In this document: positions 9,042 through 18,086 of the stretch, piece by piece
How positions within the stretch are numbered: position 1 is the stretch's first letter
Layout: each line of letters opens with the position of its first letter
Assembly: GCF_004145845.1 (NCBI RefSeq)
Contig: NZ_SELP01000005.1
Coordinates: 62,001 to 126,000, forward strand
Source of the DNA: Loktanella sp. IMCC34160
GTDB lineage: Bacteria > Pseudomonadota > Alphaproteobacteria > Rhodobacterales > Rhodobacteraceae
Reading direction: 5' to 3'
Length of the DNA stretch: 64,000 nucleotides
The notes under the pieces: model-generated
What the model saw: only the letters and a program-made list of their open reading frames with translations
Told to the model about the DNA's origin: nothing
The model's database searches: none
Translations under genes and position numbers: made by a program

Positions 9042-9073
9042 GGCCCGGCGGAAACGCCGGGCCTTCTTCGATT
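9042..9073 (+). terminator. terminator after the formaldehyde dehydrogenase gene
   Basis: A 9-bp stem (GGCCCGGCG / CGCCGGGCC) with a GAAA tetraloop is followed by the T-rich TTCTTCGATTT. The T-tract is interrupted, so termination may be incomplete. Confidence 0.65.
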
Positions 9074-9130
9074 TCGGGTGTGCTCCTGCATTGGCATGCT
9101 AGTCTGGCGCCAACACCAAGGAGATAGACA

Positions 9131-9850
9131 TTGTCCGAGACCACCAAACGCAAACTGCTCGCCGTTCTGATCGACGCGGACAATGTCCCCGACAAATACG
9201 CAGTCGACATTCTGGAAGAGATCAAGGGACTTGGCGAACCGGCCTTGCGCCGGGTCTATGGCGACTGGTCGTCGTCCCGTCTGTCGGGCTGGGGAAAGCG
9301 GGTTCGGGAACTGGGCCTTGTCGCGCATCAGGACAGTTCCAACACCACCGGCAAGAACGCCAGCGACATCGGTCTTGTGATCGACGCGATGGATATCCTG
9401 CATTCCGGGCGCTTTGACGGTTTTGTCCTTGTGTCCTCTGACAGTGACTTTACCGCGCTGGCAAACCGGATCCGGGAACATGGGCTCGACGTTTTCGGGA
9501 TCGGCGAGGCAAAGACGCCAGAGGCACTGCGCAATGTCTGCAACCGCTTCATCCTGATCGAGAACCTCGACGTCGCATCAGAGCCGTCGGACAAGAAATC
9601 CACCAAGGCCTCGACGAAGCTCCCCCCGGAGAAGGCGATGCCGCTGATCCGCAAGGCGATGTCCCTGATCGAACAGGACGGAGATTGGGTGCCGCTGGGC
9701 CGGATCGGACAGGCGCTTCAGCAGGCCCATCCGGATTTCGACACGCGGACCTACGGCAAGGCCAAGCTCAAGGATCTGTTCGAGTCGCTGAAGGCGTTCG
9801 AGACTCGGCGCAGCCCGGGCAACCAGCTCGAGGTACGGCGACTGGACTAG
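9131..9850 (+). CDS. NYN-domain (PIN-like) protein with C-terminal OST-HTH/LOTUS domain
   Basis: 239 residues. The start is a TTG at 9131 with an AAGGAGATAGACA ribosome-binding region. Residues 8-145 form an NYN domain of the LabA/PIN nuclease superfamily, with conserved acidic residues in LIDADNVPDKY, KNASDIGLVIDAMD and LVSSDSDFTAL. Residues about 165-235 resemble the OST-HTH/LOTUS domain, an RNA-binding winged helix often fused to NYN. Such proteins are presumed RNA-processing nucleases. No operon partner is evident; the next gene is convergent, overlapping by a few bases. Confidence 0.85.
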   Translation: MSETTKRKLLAVLIDADNVPDKYAVDILEEIKGLGEPALRRVYGDWSSSRLSGWGKRVRELGLVAHQDSSNTTGKNASDIGLVIDAMDILHSGRFDGFVLVSSDSDFTALANRIREHGLDVFGIGEAKTPEALRNVCNRFILIENLDVASEPSDKKSTKASTKLPPEKAMPLIRKAMSLIEQDGDWVPLGRIGQALQQAHPDFDTRTYGKAKLKDLFESLKAFETRRSPGNQLEVRRLD

Positions 9851-10470
9851 CCTTCGGTGCCATAGCGGGCGAGGAACATCTGCACCGCCCCATCCGCCAC
9901 CCGCGCCTTTTCGGCCTCGGTCACGCTATCGGTCACCTTGAACAGCACCCGATGGACAAGGTCGGCCTTGCACAGTTCGTTCATCTGGTCGGCAGCAAGG
10001 TTGAAATCTTCGATCCGTAACTCGCCCCGTGCCACGCCCATTTGCAGCACCGGCACCAGCGTCCGACGCACCAGCCCCGGCCCGGTTTCCCAGAACGCGC
10101 GGCCAATTTCGGGGAAACGGTCGCTCTCGGCCACGCAGATGCGATAGATGTTCTGGCCGAAGTCCGACAGATACTGGTCGATCATCAGCCGCGCGCCGAT
10201 GGCCAGCAGGTCCGCCATTGGCTGGTTGAGGTCGATCTGTCCCATGGCAAGGTCCGCCTGCCGCTTGCACTCGGCGCGGGTCACCTCGATGAACAGCTGA
10301 CGCTTGTCGGGGAAATAGCTGTACAGGGTTGCCTTCGATACCCCGGCAGCCCGCGCAATCTCGTCCACCGAGGCCCCTTCGAAACCAGAGGAAAGAAAAA
10401 CCTCGCGCGCGCCTTCAAGCACCTGATCGTACTTGCGCCCACGTTTGATTTCCGGATTGCCGTCTGCCAT
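9847..10470 (-). CDS. TetR/AcrR-family repressor
   Basis: 207 residues from the ATG at 10470, chosen because GAGAGGTGAC sits right before it; the frame opens earlier at 10518. Residues about 10-55 form the TetR helix-turn-helix (DEIARAAGVSKATLYSYFPDKRQLF). The C-terminal region resembles the AcrR/TetR_C ligand domain. It diverges from mbfA across 122 bases that contain three palindromes: two overlapping ones close to its own start, likely autoregulatory, and an iron-control box close to mbfA. The ligand is unknown. Confidence 0.85.
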   Translation of the reverse strand: MADGNPEIKRGRKYDQVLEGAREVFLSSGFEGASVDEIARAAGVSKATLYSYFPDKRQLFIEVTRAECKRQADLAMGQIDLNQPMADLLAIGARLMIDQYLSDFGQNIYRICVAESDRFPEIGRAFWETGPGLVRRTLVPVLQMGVARGELRIEDFNLAADQMNELCKADLVHRVLFKVTDSVTEAEKARVADGAVQMFLARYGTEG

Positions 10471-10494
10471 GTCACCTCTCATTGTTGAAATATA

Positions 10495-10514
10495 AACCGG
10501 GCGGTTCAGAACCG
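10495..10514. promoter_or_regulatory. overlapping palindromes, probable TetR operator
   Basis: AACCG-GG-CGGTT at 10495-10506 overlaps CGGTTC-A-GAACCG at 10502-10514, directly upstream of the TetR gene at 10470. Position and symmetry fit an autoregulatory TetR-type operator. The exact protein that binds is inferred. Confidence 0.5.
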
Positions 10515-10563
10515 GCAAGGCATCCTTGGGTCCGTCACTTGCAATCCAATGGGCAATCGCTAG

Positions 10564-10580
10564 ATTAGAACCGTTCTAAA
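10564..10580. promoter_or_regulatory. iron control element (ICE/Irr box) upstream of mbfA
   Basis: The 15-bp perfect palindrome TTAGAAC-C-GTTCTAA (10565-10579) matches the ICE motif bound by the alphaproteobacterial iron regulator Irr (TTTAGAA-N3-TTCTAAA). It lies 13 bases before the mbfA ATG. In Bradyrhizobium and Agrobacterium Irr represses mbfA under low iron through such a box. Repression here is therefore inferred from family knowledge plus motif position. Confidence 0.72.
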
Positions 10581-10592
10581 CTGGAGTGTAGC

Positions 10593-11570
10593 ATGATCCC
10601 CGGTGTTTCGTCCCGCCGCAACTTCAAGGAATTGTCCGAACAGGAAATCATCGCGCTGGCGATTTCCTCGGAAGAAGATGATGCGAGGATCTACCGAACC
10701 TACGCCGAACGGCTGCGGGCCGAATTCCCCGCCTCTGCTGCCATCTTTGACGGCATGGCCGAGGAAGAGGACGAGCACCGCCGCCGCCTGATCGACCTGC
10801 ACGAGACGCGCTTTGGGGCCACGATCCCGTTGATCCGGCGCGAACATGTCGCCGGGTTCTATGCCCGCCGCCCGGTCTGGCTGGTGGAAAACCTCGGGCT
10901 TGACCGGATCCGGCAAGAGGCCGCCGCGATGGAACGGGATGCGCAACGGTTCTACGAGGCCGCCGCCACGCGGACGAGCGATGCATCGACGCGCAAGCTT
11001 TTGGGGGATCTGGCCGCCGCCGAGGCAGGACATGAACAATCGGCCCACGACCTTGCCGACCAGCATCTGGGGCAAGAGGCCCGTGCCGATGAAGATGACG
11101 AAGCCCATCGCCAGTTCATCCTGACATGGGTGCAGCCGGGGCTGGCCGGACTGATGGACGGCTCCGTTTCGACGCTTGCCCCGATTTTCGCAACCGCCTT
11201 TGCCACGCAAGACCCGTGGACCACGTTCCTGGTGGGTCTCGCCGCCTCGATCGGGGCGGGGATTTCCATGGGTTTCACCGAAGCAGCCAGTGATGATGGC
11301 CAGATTTCCGGCCGGGGCTCGCCGGTGAAACGCGGGTTTGCCTCGGGGATCATGACAACCGTCGGTGGGTTGGGCCACGCCCTGCCCTATCTGATCCCGC
11401 ATTTCTGGACCGCGACGACCATCGCGATGATCGTCGTCTTTGTCGAACTCTGGGCCATCGTCTGGATTCAGAACCGGTTCATGGACACGCCCTTCATGCG
11501 GGCCACCTTTCAGGTCGTGCTGGGCGGTGCGCTGGTCTTTGCCGCCGGGGCATTGATCGGGTCTGGCTAG
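10593..11570 (+). CDS. mbfA: MbfA-type membrane-bound ferritin / iron exporter (Er-VIT1 fusion)
   Basis: 325 residues in two parts. Residues about 10-155 are a ferritin-like (erythrin) four-helix domain with iron-ligand glutamates and histidines in SSEEDDARIYRTY, EEEDEHRRRLIDLHE and AEAGHEQSAHDL. Residues about 170-325 are a VIT1-like membrane domain with several transmembrane helices (GLMDGSVSTLAPIFATAF onward). MbfA exports iron and protects against iron and peroxide stress in rhizobia and agrobacteria. An Irr box lies just upstream, and GGAG precedes the ATG. It sits divergently to a TetR gene, whose role in its control is not clear. Confidence 0.9.
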   Translation: MIPGVSSRRNFKELSEQEIIALAISSEEDDARIYRTYAERLRAEFPASAAIFDGMAEEEDEHRRRLIDLHETRFGATIPLIRREHVAGFYARRPVWLVENLGLDRIRQEAAAMERDAQRFYEAAATRTSDASTRKLLGDLAAAEAGHEQSAHDLADQHLGQEARADEDDEAHRQFILTWVQPGLAGLMDGSVSTLAPIFATAFATQDPWTTFLVGLAASIGAGISMGFTEAASDDGQISGRGSPVKRGFASGIMTTVGGLGHALPYLIPHFWTATTIAMIVVFVELWAIVWIQNRFMDTPFMRATFQVVLGGALVFAAGALIGSG

Positions 11571-11639
11571 CGCCGATCGGTGGTTTCCCCCGGCCCGGTC
11601 CTTGGGTAAAAGGCATCGAACACCGAAAAGGAGCCCGCC

Positions 11640-13160
11640 ATGAGCCGTCCCAAACCCGTTGTCCTTTGCATTCTTGACGGTTGGGGCAAGCGGGCCGAGA
11701 CCACGGCGAACGCCCCGGCGCTGGCCAACACCCCGAATTTCGACCGTATCCTTGCCACCTGCCCCAGCGCCGAGCTGATCACCCATGGGCCCGACGTGGG
11801 CCTGCCCAGCGGGCAGATGGGCAATTCCGAGGTCGGGCATACCAACATCGGCGCGGGCCGGGTCGTGGCGATGGACCTTGGCCAGATTGACCTGTCCATC
11901 GAAGACGGCAGCTTTGCCCGGCAAGAGGCGATCCTGCGGTTCGCGGAAACGGTCAAGGCCGCCCACGGAACGGCGCATCTGATGGGTGTCGTCTCCGATG
12001 GTGGGGTGCATGGCCATATCAACCACATCGTCGCTGCAGCCGAGGCGATCACGGCGCAGGGTGTCGATGTCATCATCCACGCCATCACCGACGGGCGCGA
12101 CGTGGCCCCATCTTCGGCGGATCAATTCCTGCCGGAACTTGAACGGCGCCTGCCGAAGACGGCCACCATCGGCACGGTCATCGGTCGCTACTATGCGATG
12201 GACCGGGACAACCGCTGGGAACGGGTCAGCACAGCATTCGACGCCATGGTCAACGCCAAAGGCCTGCACCAGCACGACGCAACCGCGGCCGTGGGCACCG
12301 CCTATGCCGACGGGGTGACGGATGAATTCATCCCTGCGACCGTGATCGGGGCATATGGCGGGTTTGCCAGCGGGGACGGGCTGTTCTGTCTTAACTTCCG
12401 GGCGGACCGGGCGCGCGAAATCCTTGCCGCCATTGCCCAGCCCGACTTTGATGGATTTGACCGCGGGCCGCTTCCAAACCTGTCGGCGCGGTTGGGTATG
12501 GTCGAATATTCCGACGCCCATAACGCGTGGTTCGACACGGTGTTCCCCAAGCGGGCCATCGCCAACACGCTGGGATCATGGGTCGCGCAACATGGGCTGA
12601 CCCAGTTCCGTCTGGCCGAGACCGAAAAATACCCGCATGTCACCTTCTTCCTGAACGGCGGCAAGGAAACGCCCGAAGCGGGCGAGGATCGCTTCATGCC
12701 GCAATCGCCCAAGGTCGCGACCTATGACCTGCAACCCGAAATGTCCGCGCCCGAGGTGTCGGATAAATTCGTCGAGGCGATCGAGAAGGGCTATGACCTG
12801 ATCGTCGTGAACTTCGCCAACCCCGATATGGTCGGCCACACCGGCGATCTGGGGGCCGCTATGAAGGCCTGCGAGGCCGTGGATGCGGGCCTTGGCCGGG
12901 CGCTTGCCGCGCTGGAAAAGGCCGGCGGCGCGATGGTTGTCACCGCCGACCACGGCAATTGCGAAACCATGGTCGATCCCGAGACAGGCGGCCCGCACAC
13001 GGCGCATACGCTCAACCCCGTGCATGTCATCGTGGTTGGTGGGCCGGAAGGGGCGCAGTTGCACAACGGGCGGCTGGCCGATCTTGCGCCGACCGTGTTG
13101 GACCTGATGGGCCTTGACCTGCCCCCCGAAATGACCGGCAAAAGCCTGATCGACAGATGA
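11640..13160 (+). CDS. gpmI: 2,3-bisphosphoglycerate-independent phosphoglycerate mutase
   Basis: 506 residues, full length. It interconverts 3- and 2-phosphoglycerate in glycolysis and gluconeogenesis using two manganese ions. Visible motifs are LCILDGWG (first metal site), the phosphoserine loop MGNSEVGHTNIGAGR, NPDMVGHTGDLGAA and VTADHGNCE (second metal cluster). An AAAAGGAGCCCGCC ribosome-binding region precedes the ATG. The stop overlaps the next start by 4 bases (ATGA), so it heads an operon with the EnvC-like gene and then ctpA, a Rhodobacterales-typical order. Confidence 0.97.
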   Translation: MSRPKPVVLCILDGWGKRAETTANAPALANTPNFDRILATCPSAELITHGPDVGLPSGQMGNSEVGHTNIGAGRVVAMDLGQIDLSIEDGSFARQEAILRFAETVKAAHGTAHLMGVVSDGGVHGHINHIVAAAEAITAQGVDVIIHAITDGRDVAPSSADQFLPELERRLPKTATIGTVIGRYYAMDRDNRWERVSTAFDAMVNAKGLHQHDATAAVGTAYADGVTDEFIPATVIGAYGGFASGDGLFCLNFRADRAREILAAIAQPDFDGFDRGPLPNLSARLGMVEYSDAHNAWFDTVFPKRAIANTLGSWVAQHGLTQFRLAETEKYPHVTFFLNGGKETPEAGEDRFMPQSPKVATYDLQPEMSAPEVSDKFVEAIEKGYDLIVVNFANPDMVGHTGDLGAAMKACEAVDAGLGRALAALEKAGGAMVVTADHGNCETMVDPETGGPHTAHTLNPVHVIVVGGPEGAQLHNGRLADLAPTVLDLMGLDLPPEMTGKSLIDR

Positions 13161-14278
13161 TCCGGCGGTTTGCCCTTTGCCTGTCGCTCTGCGCCGGTCT
13201 GGCGCAGGCGCAGTCGGACCCGGCAACGGCAGCGCTTGCCGCGTCGGACCGGTTGGAACAGGCCAGCGTCATGCTGGGGCAGGCCGAAACCGCCTCCGAC
13301 AGGGTCGCCGCGCTGACCGCGACGGTGCAAGCCTATGAGGACGGGCTTGTCGCGCTGCGCGACGGTCTGCGCCGCGCAGCCATCCGCCAGCGCGCCATTG
13401 AAACGGACCTGAACGCCCGGTCGGACGAGGTCGCCCGTCTTCTGGGCGTTTTGGAAACCATGGGTCGCGCACCGGCCCCGCTGTTGCTGCTGCACCCCTC
13501 CGGCCCGACCGGAACCGCCCGGTCCGGCATGATGGTGGCCGAGGTGACCCCGGCGCTTCAGTCCGAGGTGGAAAACCTTCGCGCGCAATTGGAAGAGGTC
13601 GCCGTTCTGCGGCAATTGCAAGACGGCGCGGCCGACACCCTGCGCGATGGGCTGGCGGGCGCGCAAGAGGCCCGGGCCGCCCTGGCCGTCGCGATCCAAG
13701 ACCGAACCGACCTGCCCCGGCGCTACGCCGAAGACCCGGTTCAAACCGCGCTGTTGATCGCATCGACCGAGACGCTGGATGCCTTTGCCAGCGGGTTGTC
13801 GATGACCATCGGCGGCGATGTTACCGGCGAAGCGCCCGATGCGACCGATCTGCGCGGGCAGATCGCGTTGCCGGTTCAGGGGCAGGTGATCCGCCGCGCC
13901 GGAGAGGCGGACGCCGCCGGGATCGCCCGGCCCGGCATCATCATCGCCGCCCGCCCCCGTGCCCTTGTGACGACACCCGTCGCCGCGACGCTGCGGTTTC
14001 GCGGCCCGCTTCTGGACTATGGCAACGTGGTCATCCTTGAACCCGCCGCCGATGTCCTGTTCGTCATCGCCGGTCTGGCCGAGGTCTACGGAGAACCGGG
14101 CCAGATCCTTCCCGAAGGGGCGCCGATCGGGCTGATGGGCGGCGAGAGCCCGCCGATTGACGAGATTTTGACTGAAACAGCCTCTGGCGGGGGCATACGT
14201 GCCACCGAAACCCTTTATCTTGAGGTCAGAGAGGGGCAAGGTCCGGTTGATCCCGCGACCTGGTTCGCGCTGCAATGA
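13157..14278 (+). CDS. EnvC-like murein hydrolase activator (degenerate M23/LytM)
   Basis: 373 residues with a signal peptide (cleavage near AQAQS, residue 19), a long coiled coil of about residues 25-190, and a C-terminal LytM-like domain (PVQGQVIRRAGEADAAGIA... YGNVVILEP). The metal-binding histidines of active M23 peptidases (HxxxD and HxH) are absent, as in EnvC/NlpD-type activators, which switch on amidases during septum splitting instead of cutting peptidoglycan. It overlaps gpmI by 4 bases and is followed by ctpA, another periplasmic cell-envelope protein. Confidence 0.85.
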   Translation: MIRRFALCLSLCAGLAQAQSDPATAALAASDRLEQASVMLGQAETASDRVAALTATVQAYEDGLVALRDGLRRAAIRQRAIETDLNARSDEVARLLGVLETMGRAPAPLLLLHPSGPTGTARSGMMVAEVTPALQSEVENLRAQLEEVAVLRQLQDGAADTLRDGLAGAQEARAALAVAIQDRTDLPRRYAEDPVQTALLIASTETLDAFASGLSMTIGGDVTGEAPDATDLRGQIALPVQGQVIRRAGEADAAGIARPGIIIAARPRALVTTPVAATLRFRGPLLDYGNVVILEPAADVLFVIAGLAEVYGEPGQILPEGAPIGLMGGESPPIDEILTETASGGGIRATETLYLEVREGQGPVDPATWFALQ

Positions 14279-14331
14279 CAGGGACGGCAGGCAACGCCCG
14301 CCAACACCCTGAAAACGAGGTAGGAAAGACC

Positions 14332-15666
14332 ATGAAGAAATTCGCCATCGCCGCCGTCACCGGTTCGGTCCTTGGGCTTTTGGCCACGACACAGATCGCC
14401 GGTCCGCTGATCGCGCAGGAGGCGTCGCGCAATGCCAGCGTCTATGAACAGCTGGACCTGTTTGGCGATATCTTCGAGCGAATTCGCGCCCAATATGTGG
14501 AAGAGGTGGACGAAGCCGACCTGATCGAGGCGGCGATCAACGGGATGCTCACCTCGCTTGACCCGCATTCCAGCTACCTGTCGCCCGATGACGCGGCCGA
14601 CATGCGGGTGCAGACGCGCGGCGAATTCGGCGGGCTGGGGATCGAGGTCACGCAGGAAGAAGGCTGGGTCAAGGTCGTCTCGCCCATGGATGGCACACCG
14701 GCGGACGCGGCAGGCATCCTTGCCGGGGATTTCATCACCGCTGTCGATGGCGAAAGCCTGCTTGGGCTGACACTGGACGAAGCGGTTGAACTGATGCGCG
14801 GCCCGGTCGGGTCGGAAATCATCGTCACCGTAGTGCGCGAAGGCGAAAGCGAACCCTTCGACGTGTCGATCATCCGCGACACCATCCGCCTGACCGCCGT
14901 GCGGTCGCGGACCGAAGGGCAATCTGTGGTTCTGCGCCTCGTGACCTTCTCGGATCAAACATATCCCAGCATGGAAGAACAGTTCCTTGAACAGGTCGAC
15001 GAGGCCGGCGGGATCGAGAACATCAACGGCGTCGTGCTGGACCTGCGCAACAACCCCGGCGGGCTGCTGAATCAGGCGATCATGGTGTCCGACGCCTTCC
15101 TTGAAGCGGGCGAAATCGTGTCGACACGCGGCCGCAACCCGCAGGACGGCGACCGGTTCAATGCCGAACCGGGCGATATCACCGGCGGGCTGCCCATTGT
15201 CGTGCTGATCAACGGCGGTTCTGCCTCGGCCTCTGAAATCGTGGCGGGGGCGTTGCAGGATCACCGCCGGGCCATTGTTGTCGGAACCAAGAGCTTTGGC
15301 AAAGGGTCGGTTCAGACGCTGATGCCGCTTCCGGGGGATGGGGCCATGCGCCTGACCACCGCCCGCTATTACACGCCGTCGGGGCGGTCGATCCAGTCGC
15401 TGGGCATCCAGCCCGACATCATCGTCGAACAGCCGCGCCCGCGCCTGCAGGACGAAAACGGCGAAGAGGAGCAGCCCCGGCTGCGGTCCGAGGCCGACCT
15501 GCGCGGCGCGCTGAACAATGACAGCCTGACCGAGGACGAGATTCGCCAGATCGAGGAAGATCAGGCCGCTGCCGCCGCAACCGCCGCCCTGCGCGAAGAG
15601 GATTACCAACTGGCCTATGCGCTGGATATCCTGCGCGGGCTGTCGGCGCTTGGTCCCCAGAACTGA
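14332..15666 (+). CDS. ctpA: C-terminal processing peptidase, S41 family
   Basis: 444 residues from the ATG at 14332 (MKKFAIAAVTG), preceded by GAGGTAGGAAAGACC. The longer frame from 14275 lacks a ribosome-binding site. It has an N-terminal signal/anchor segment, a PDZ domain (about residues 85-175, FGGLGIEVTQEEGWVKV), and the S41 catalytic domain with the serine in NGGSASASEIVAGAL and the lysine in GTKSFGKGSVQT. A low-complexity acidic and alanine-rich tail follows. CtpA-type enzymes trim periplasmic proteins. It is the third gene of the gpmI operon. Confidence 0.94.
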   Translation: MKKFAIAAVTGSVLGLLATTQIAGPLIAQEASRNASVYEQLDLFGDIFERIRAQYVEEVDEADLIEAAINGMLTSLDPHSSYLSPDDAADMRVQTRGEFGGLGIEVTQEEGWVKVVSPMDGTPADAAGILAGDFITAVDGESLLGLTLDEAVELMRGPVGSEIIVTVVREGESEPFDVSIIRDTIRLTAVRSRTEGQSVVLRLVTFSDQTYPSMEEQFLEQVDEAGGIENINGVVLDLRNNPGGLLNQAIMVSDAFLEAGEIVSTRGRNPQDGDRFNAEPGDITGGLPIVVLINGGSASASEIVAGALQDHRRAIVVGTKSFGKGSVQTLMPLPGDGAMRLTTARYYTPSGRSIQSLGIQPDIIVEQPRPRLQDENGEEEQPRLRSEADLRGALNNDSLTEDEIRQIEEDQAAAAATAALREEDYQLAYALDILRGLSALGPQN

Positions 15667-15674
15667 TCTGGTGG

Positions 15675-15733
15675 GGTGGGTTGAAACCCACCTTACGGGC
15701 GCATCGCCCCTGTAAGGTGGGTCTTGACCCACG
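15675..15733. repeat. palindromic intergenic repeat, copy A
   Basis: A 59-base element made of three hairpins: GGTGGGT-TGAA-ACCCACC, a central CCTTAC..GTAAGG stem enclosing GGGCG-CAT-CGCCC, and GTGGGTC-TT-GACCCAC. The whole can also fold as one long imperfect palindrome. Its first 22 bases recur exactly, inverted, at 46102-46123, and the outer arm at the other end also recurs; the centre differs. It fills the gap between ctpA and rppH. It resembles a REP-like dispersed element and has no T-tract. Confidence 0.8.
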
Positions 15734-15754
15734 CCCCCTGCCAAAGGTTTCCAG

Positions 15755-16237
15755 ATGACGCCCGAAGAGATCGCCCGCTTGCCCTATCGCCCCTGTGTTG
15801 GCCTGATGCTGGTCAATGCCGAGGGCCGGGTTTTCGTCGGCCAGCGGATCGACAATCATCAGGCCGCCTGGCAAATGCCGCAGGGGGGCGTGGACCCCGG
15901 CGAAGACCCGCGCGATGCCGCCCTGCGCGAGTTGTGGGAAGAAACCGGCATTCCCGCCGACCTTGTCCGGATCGAGGCGGAAACGGCCGATTGGCTGCCC
16001 TATGACCTTCCCCATGACATTGTCCCGAAAATCTGGAAGGGGCGGTATCGTGGTCAGGAACAGAAATGGTTCCTTCTGCGGTTCCTTGGAACCGACGCGG
16101 ACGTGAACATCGAAACCGACCACCCGGAATTTTCCCGCTGGATCTGGCTCGATCCCAAGGAATTGCTTGCCTCGATCGTCTCATTCAAGCGGGATGTCTA
16201 TGCCCGTGTTCTGGACGAGTTCGAGGAGAAGCTATGA
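15755..16237 (+). CDS. rppH: RNA pyrophosphohydrolase (Nudix)
   Basis: 160 residues, full length for RppH. The Nudix box is complete, from [16 protein letters not shown] through LWEETGI at about residues 45-67, with the preceding [21 protein letters not shown] typical of RppH. It removes pyrophosphate from mRNA 5' ends, triggering decay. It follows ctpA across the palindromic repeat, an association common in Rhodobacterales. Its stop overlaps the next start by 4 bases (ATGA). Confidence 0.94.
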   Translation: MTPEEIARLPYRPCVGLMLVNAEGRVFVGQRIDNHQAAWQMPQGGVDPGEDPRDAALRELWEETGIPADLVRIEAETADWLPYDLPHDIVPKIWKGRYRGQEQKWFLLRFLGTDADVNIETDHPEFSRWIWLDPKELLASIVSFKRDVYARVLDEFEEKL

Positions 16238-16731
16238 AACTGACCATCGCCGCTGCGCTGATCTGCGCCGCCGGGGCCGCCAATGCCCTGTCCTGCATCC
16301 CGCCCGACCCCGCCGCCAGCTTTCAGCGCGCGGCAGAGGCGGAAGAAAGCTATGCCGTGCTGTTCGGCACATTCCGCTTTGATCCCATTGACCTGCCGGG
16401 GATGGAGCAGACGAACGACCCGAACTATCGCCCGCCCAGCGCGCAGGCCCGATTTTCCGGGCAGGGCCTTGGCGCGGCGGGCTTTGCCCCGACATCGGAT
16501 CGCAGTGTGACCATCCAACCGCTGTGCTTTGGGCCGTGGTGCGGAAACATGACCCCGAACCTGCCGACCCTTGCCTTTGTCCGGGTTGGACCGGACGGGC
16601 ACTACACGGTCGAGGCCGACCCCTGCGGCGGTTGGGTCTTTCCCAACCCATCACTGGAAACCGTCCGCGCGGTCGAGGCCTGCATGCGCGGCGAGGCCTG
16701 CGAGCCAGAGGGCTTTCCGCGCCGTCGCTAG
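16234..16731 (+). CDS. secreted protein of unknown function
   Basis: 165 residues from the ATG at 16234, translationally coupled to rppH by an ATGA overlap. A signal peptide ([20 protein letters not shown]) predicts export. The mature part has six cysteines (in [30 protein letters not shown]), which may form disulfides. No domain is recognised. Small cysteine-containing periplasmic proteins of this size follow rppH in related genomes as far as I recall, but I cannot assign a role. Confidence 0.75.
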   Translation: MKLTIAAALICAAGAANALSCIPPDPAASFQRAAEAEESYAVLFGTFRFDPIDLPGMEQTNDPNYRPPSAQARFSGQGLGAAGFAPTSDRSVTIQPLCFGPWCGNMTPNLPTLAFVRVGPDGHYTVEADPCGGWVFPNPSLETVRAVEACMRGEACEPEGFPRRR

Positions 16732-16745
16732 CGTCAGGACCTTTC

Positions 16746-18086
16746 CTATTCGGCCCGCGCCTTCCATTCCTTCCAACGCAGAACTGCGTTCGCGCCCATG
16801 TCCCGCACCGGGCGAGGTGGCAGGCGTGTCGGCGCGGCCTCGGTGGTGAAATGGCGGGTAATGTCGCTTTGCACCCCGCAGGCCAGTTCCGCGGCACCAA
16901 TCCCGGTCAACGTGCCGCGGGCGGTGCCCAGCCCGTTTTGCACGCAGCCCGAATAGACGCCGTTTTCGATCTCGCCCATCACCGCGACACCATTCATCGT
17001 CAGGCACAGATGCCCGGCCCAGCTGTGTTCCATTGCCATCCCGGCCAGTTGCGGAAAGCGGCTGTCGAACTTGCGGCGCATTGTGCGGGCCGCGCGGTGC
17101 AGGTCGGCGGGGCTGGCCGCCATGCCCGACCGCAGCACGGCACAAGTCCGGGTGATGATCCGGTTGCCCCCCTGCCCGCTGTCGATCCGGCGCATGGTCG
17201 TGCCCATCGGATCGGACGGGGTGATGCCCCAGCGGGGATGCCCACCCACCCGGGCCAGCGCGTCGACGTCCAACTCACGCGTCATCGTCGCGAACAGGAA
17301 CAGATGCATCAGCCGCCCCCGCGCCTGCCCGAAACTTTCCAGGTGGCCGTTGACGGTCAGGATTACCTTGCCCGCAGTCAACCGCGCCTTGGGGGTGGCC
17401 ACGGCCCATGCCCCGCCCTGCCGCGAAAACCCTGTCACCGGGCTGCGTTCGAACACCTGCACCCCGTCGCGGCGCAACCCGTCGGCCATGCCCCGCATAT
17501 ATCCCGCGGGCTGCAACATCACCGTGCCGGGGGTGTAGAGACCGGACAGGTAATGCGCGCTGCCGGTGATCTCTTGCATCTGGTGGGCGTCCAGACGTTC
17601 CGAGACCTCCCCAAGGCTAGAAAGATGCCGCGCGTAGCTGGCGTTGTGCGCGTCCGCCGCCGGACTGGCCGCGCCGTTGATCTTGCCCGCCGGATCAAAG
17701 AAATTTCGGTCGATGCCATAGTCTTCGACCGCCGCCGCGGCGAACCTCAGCGCCTGCCGGTTCAGGGCAATCACCGCTCGGTCATCGCCTGATCCGGCAT
17801 AGTCCTCGCTTGCCAGATCATGCGGCAGGTCGATCATGAAGCCAGAGTTGCGGCCCGATGCGCCCTCGGCCACCGCCCCCGCCTCCAGCACCGCGATCCG
17901 GGCGCCGGGTGCAAGCTGTGTCAGGTGGCGCGCGGCGGCCATGCCAGCAAAGCCACCACCGATCACCGCGAAATCCACGGTCAGGTCGTGATCCAATTCA
18001 GGCCCCAAGGGGCGCGGCGGCAGGATCGCGTCCCAGGCCGCCGGACCAAGGTGCACCGGCAGGCGGCGCGCGCAATAGGTCGTCAA
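16746..18086 (-). CDS. FAD-dependent oxidoreductase of the DAO/PuuB type
   Basis: 446 residues. The start is placed at a TTG (18086) because its TTGA overlaps the aldehyde dehydrogenase stop, giving translational coupling; the open frame upstream of it is out of phase with the real gene there. The FAD-binding Rossmann motif DFAVIGGGFAGMAAARHL lies at about residues 37-55, followed by GRNSGFMIDLPHDL, as in gamma-glutamylputrescine oxidase (PuuB/OrdL) and other DAO-family amine oxidases. As last gene of the GntR - DapA-like - aldehyde dehydrogenase operon it probably oxidises an amine or imino acid. The substrate is unknown. Confidence 0.82.
   Translation of the reverse strand: MTTYCARRLPVHLGPAAWDAILPPRPLGPELDHDLTVDFAVIGGGFAGMAAARHLTQLAPGARIAVLEAGAVAEGASGRNSGFMIDLPHDLASEDYAGSGDDRAVIALNRQALRFAAAAVEDYGIDRNFFDPAGKINGAASPAADAHNASYARHLSSLGEVSERLDAHQMQEITGSAHYLSGLYTPGTVMLQPAGYMRGMADGLRRDGVQVFERSPVTGFSRQGGAWAVATPKARLTAGKVILTVNGHLESFGQARGRLMHLFLFATMTRELDVDALARVGGHPRWGITPSDPMGTTMRRIDSGQGGNRIITRTCAVLRSGMAASPADLHRAARTMRRKFDSRFPQLAGMAMEHSWAGHLCLTMNGVAVMGEIENGVYSGCVQNGLGTARGTLTGIGAAELACGVQSDITRHFTTEAAPTRLPPRPVRDMGANAVLRWKEWKARAE

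Noticed and set aside
10560-12521. 653-codon minus-strand frame opposite mbfA and gpmI
   Set aside because: Same effect of codon bias; mbfA and gpmI are certain on the plus strand.
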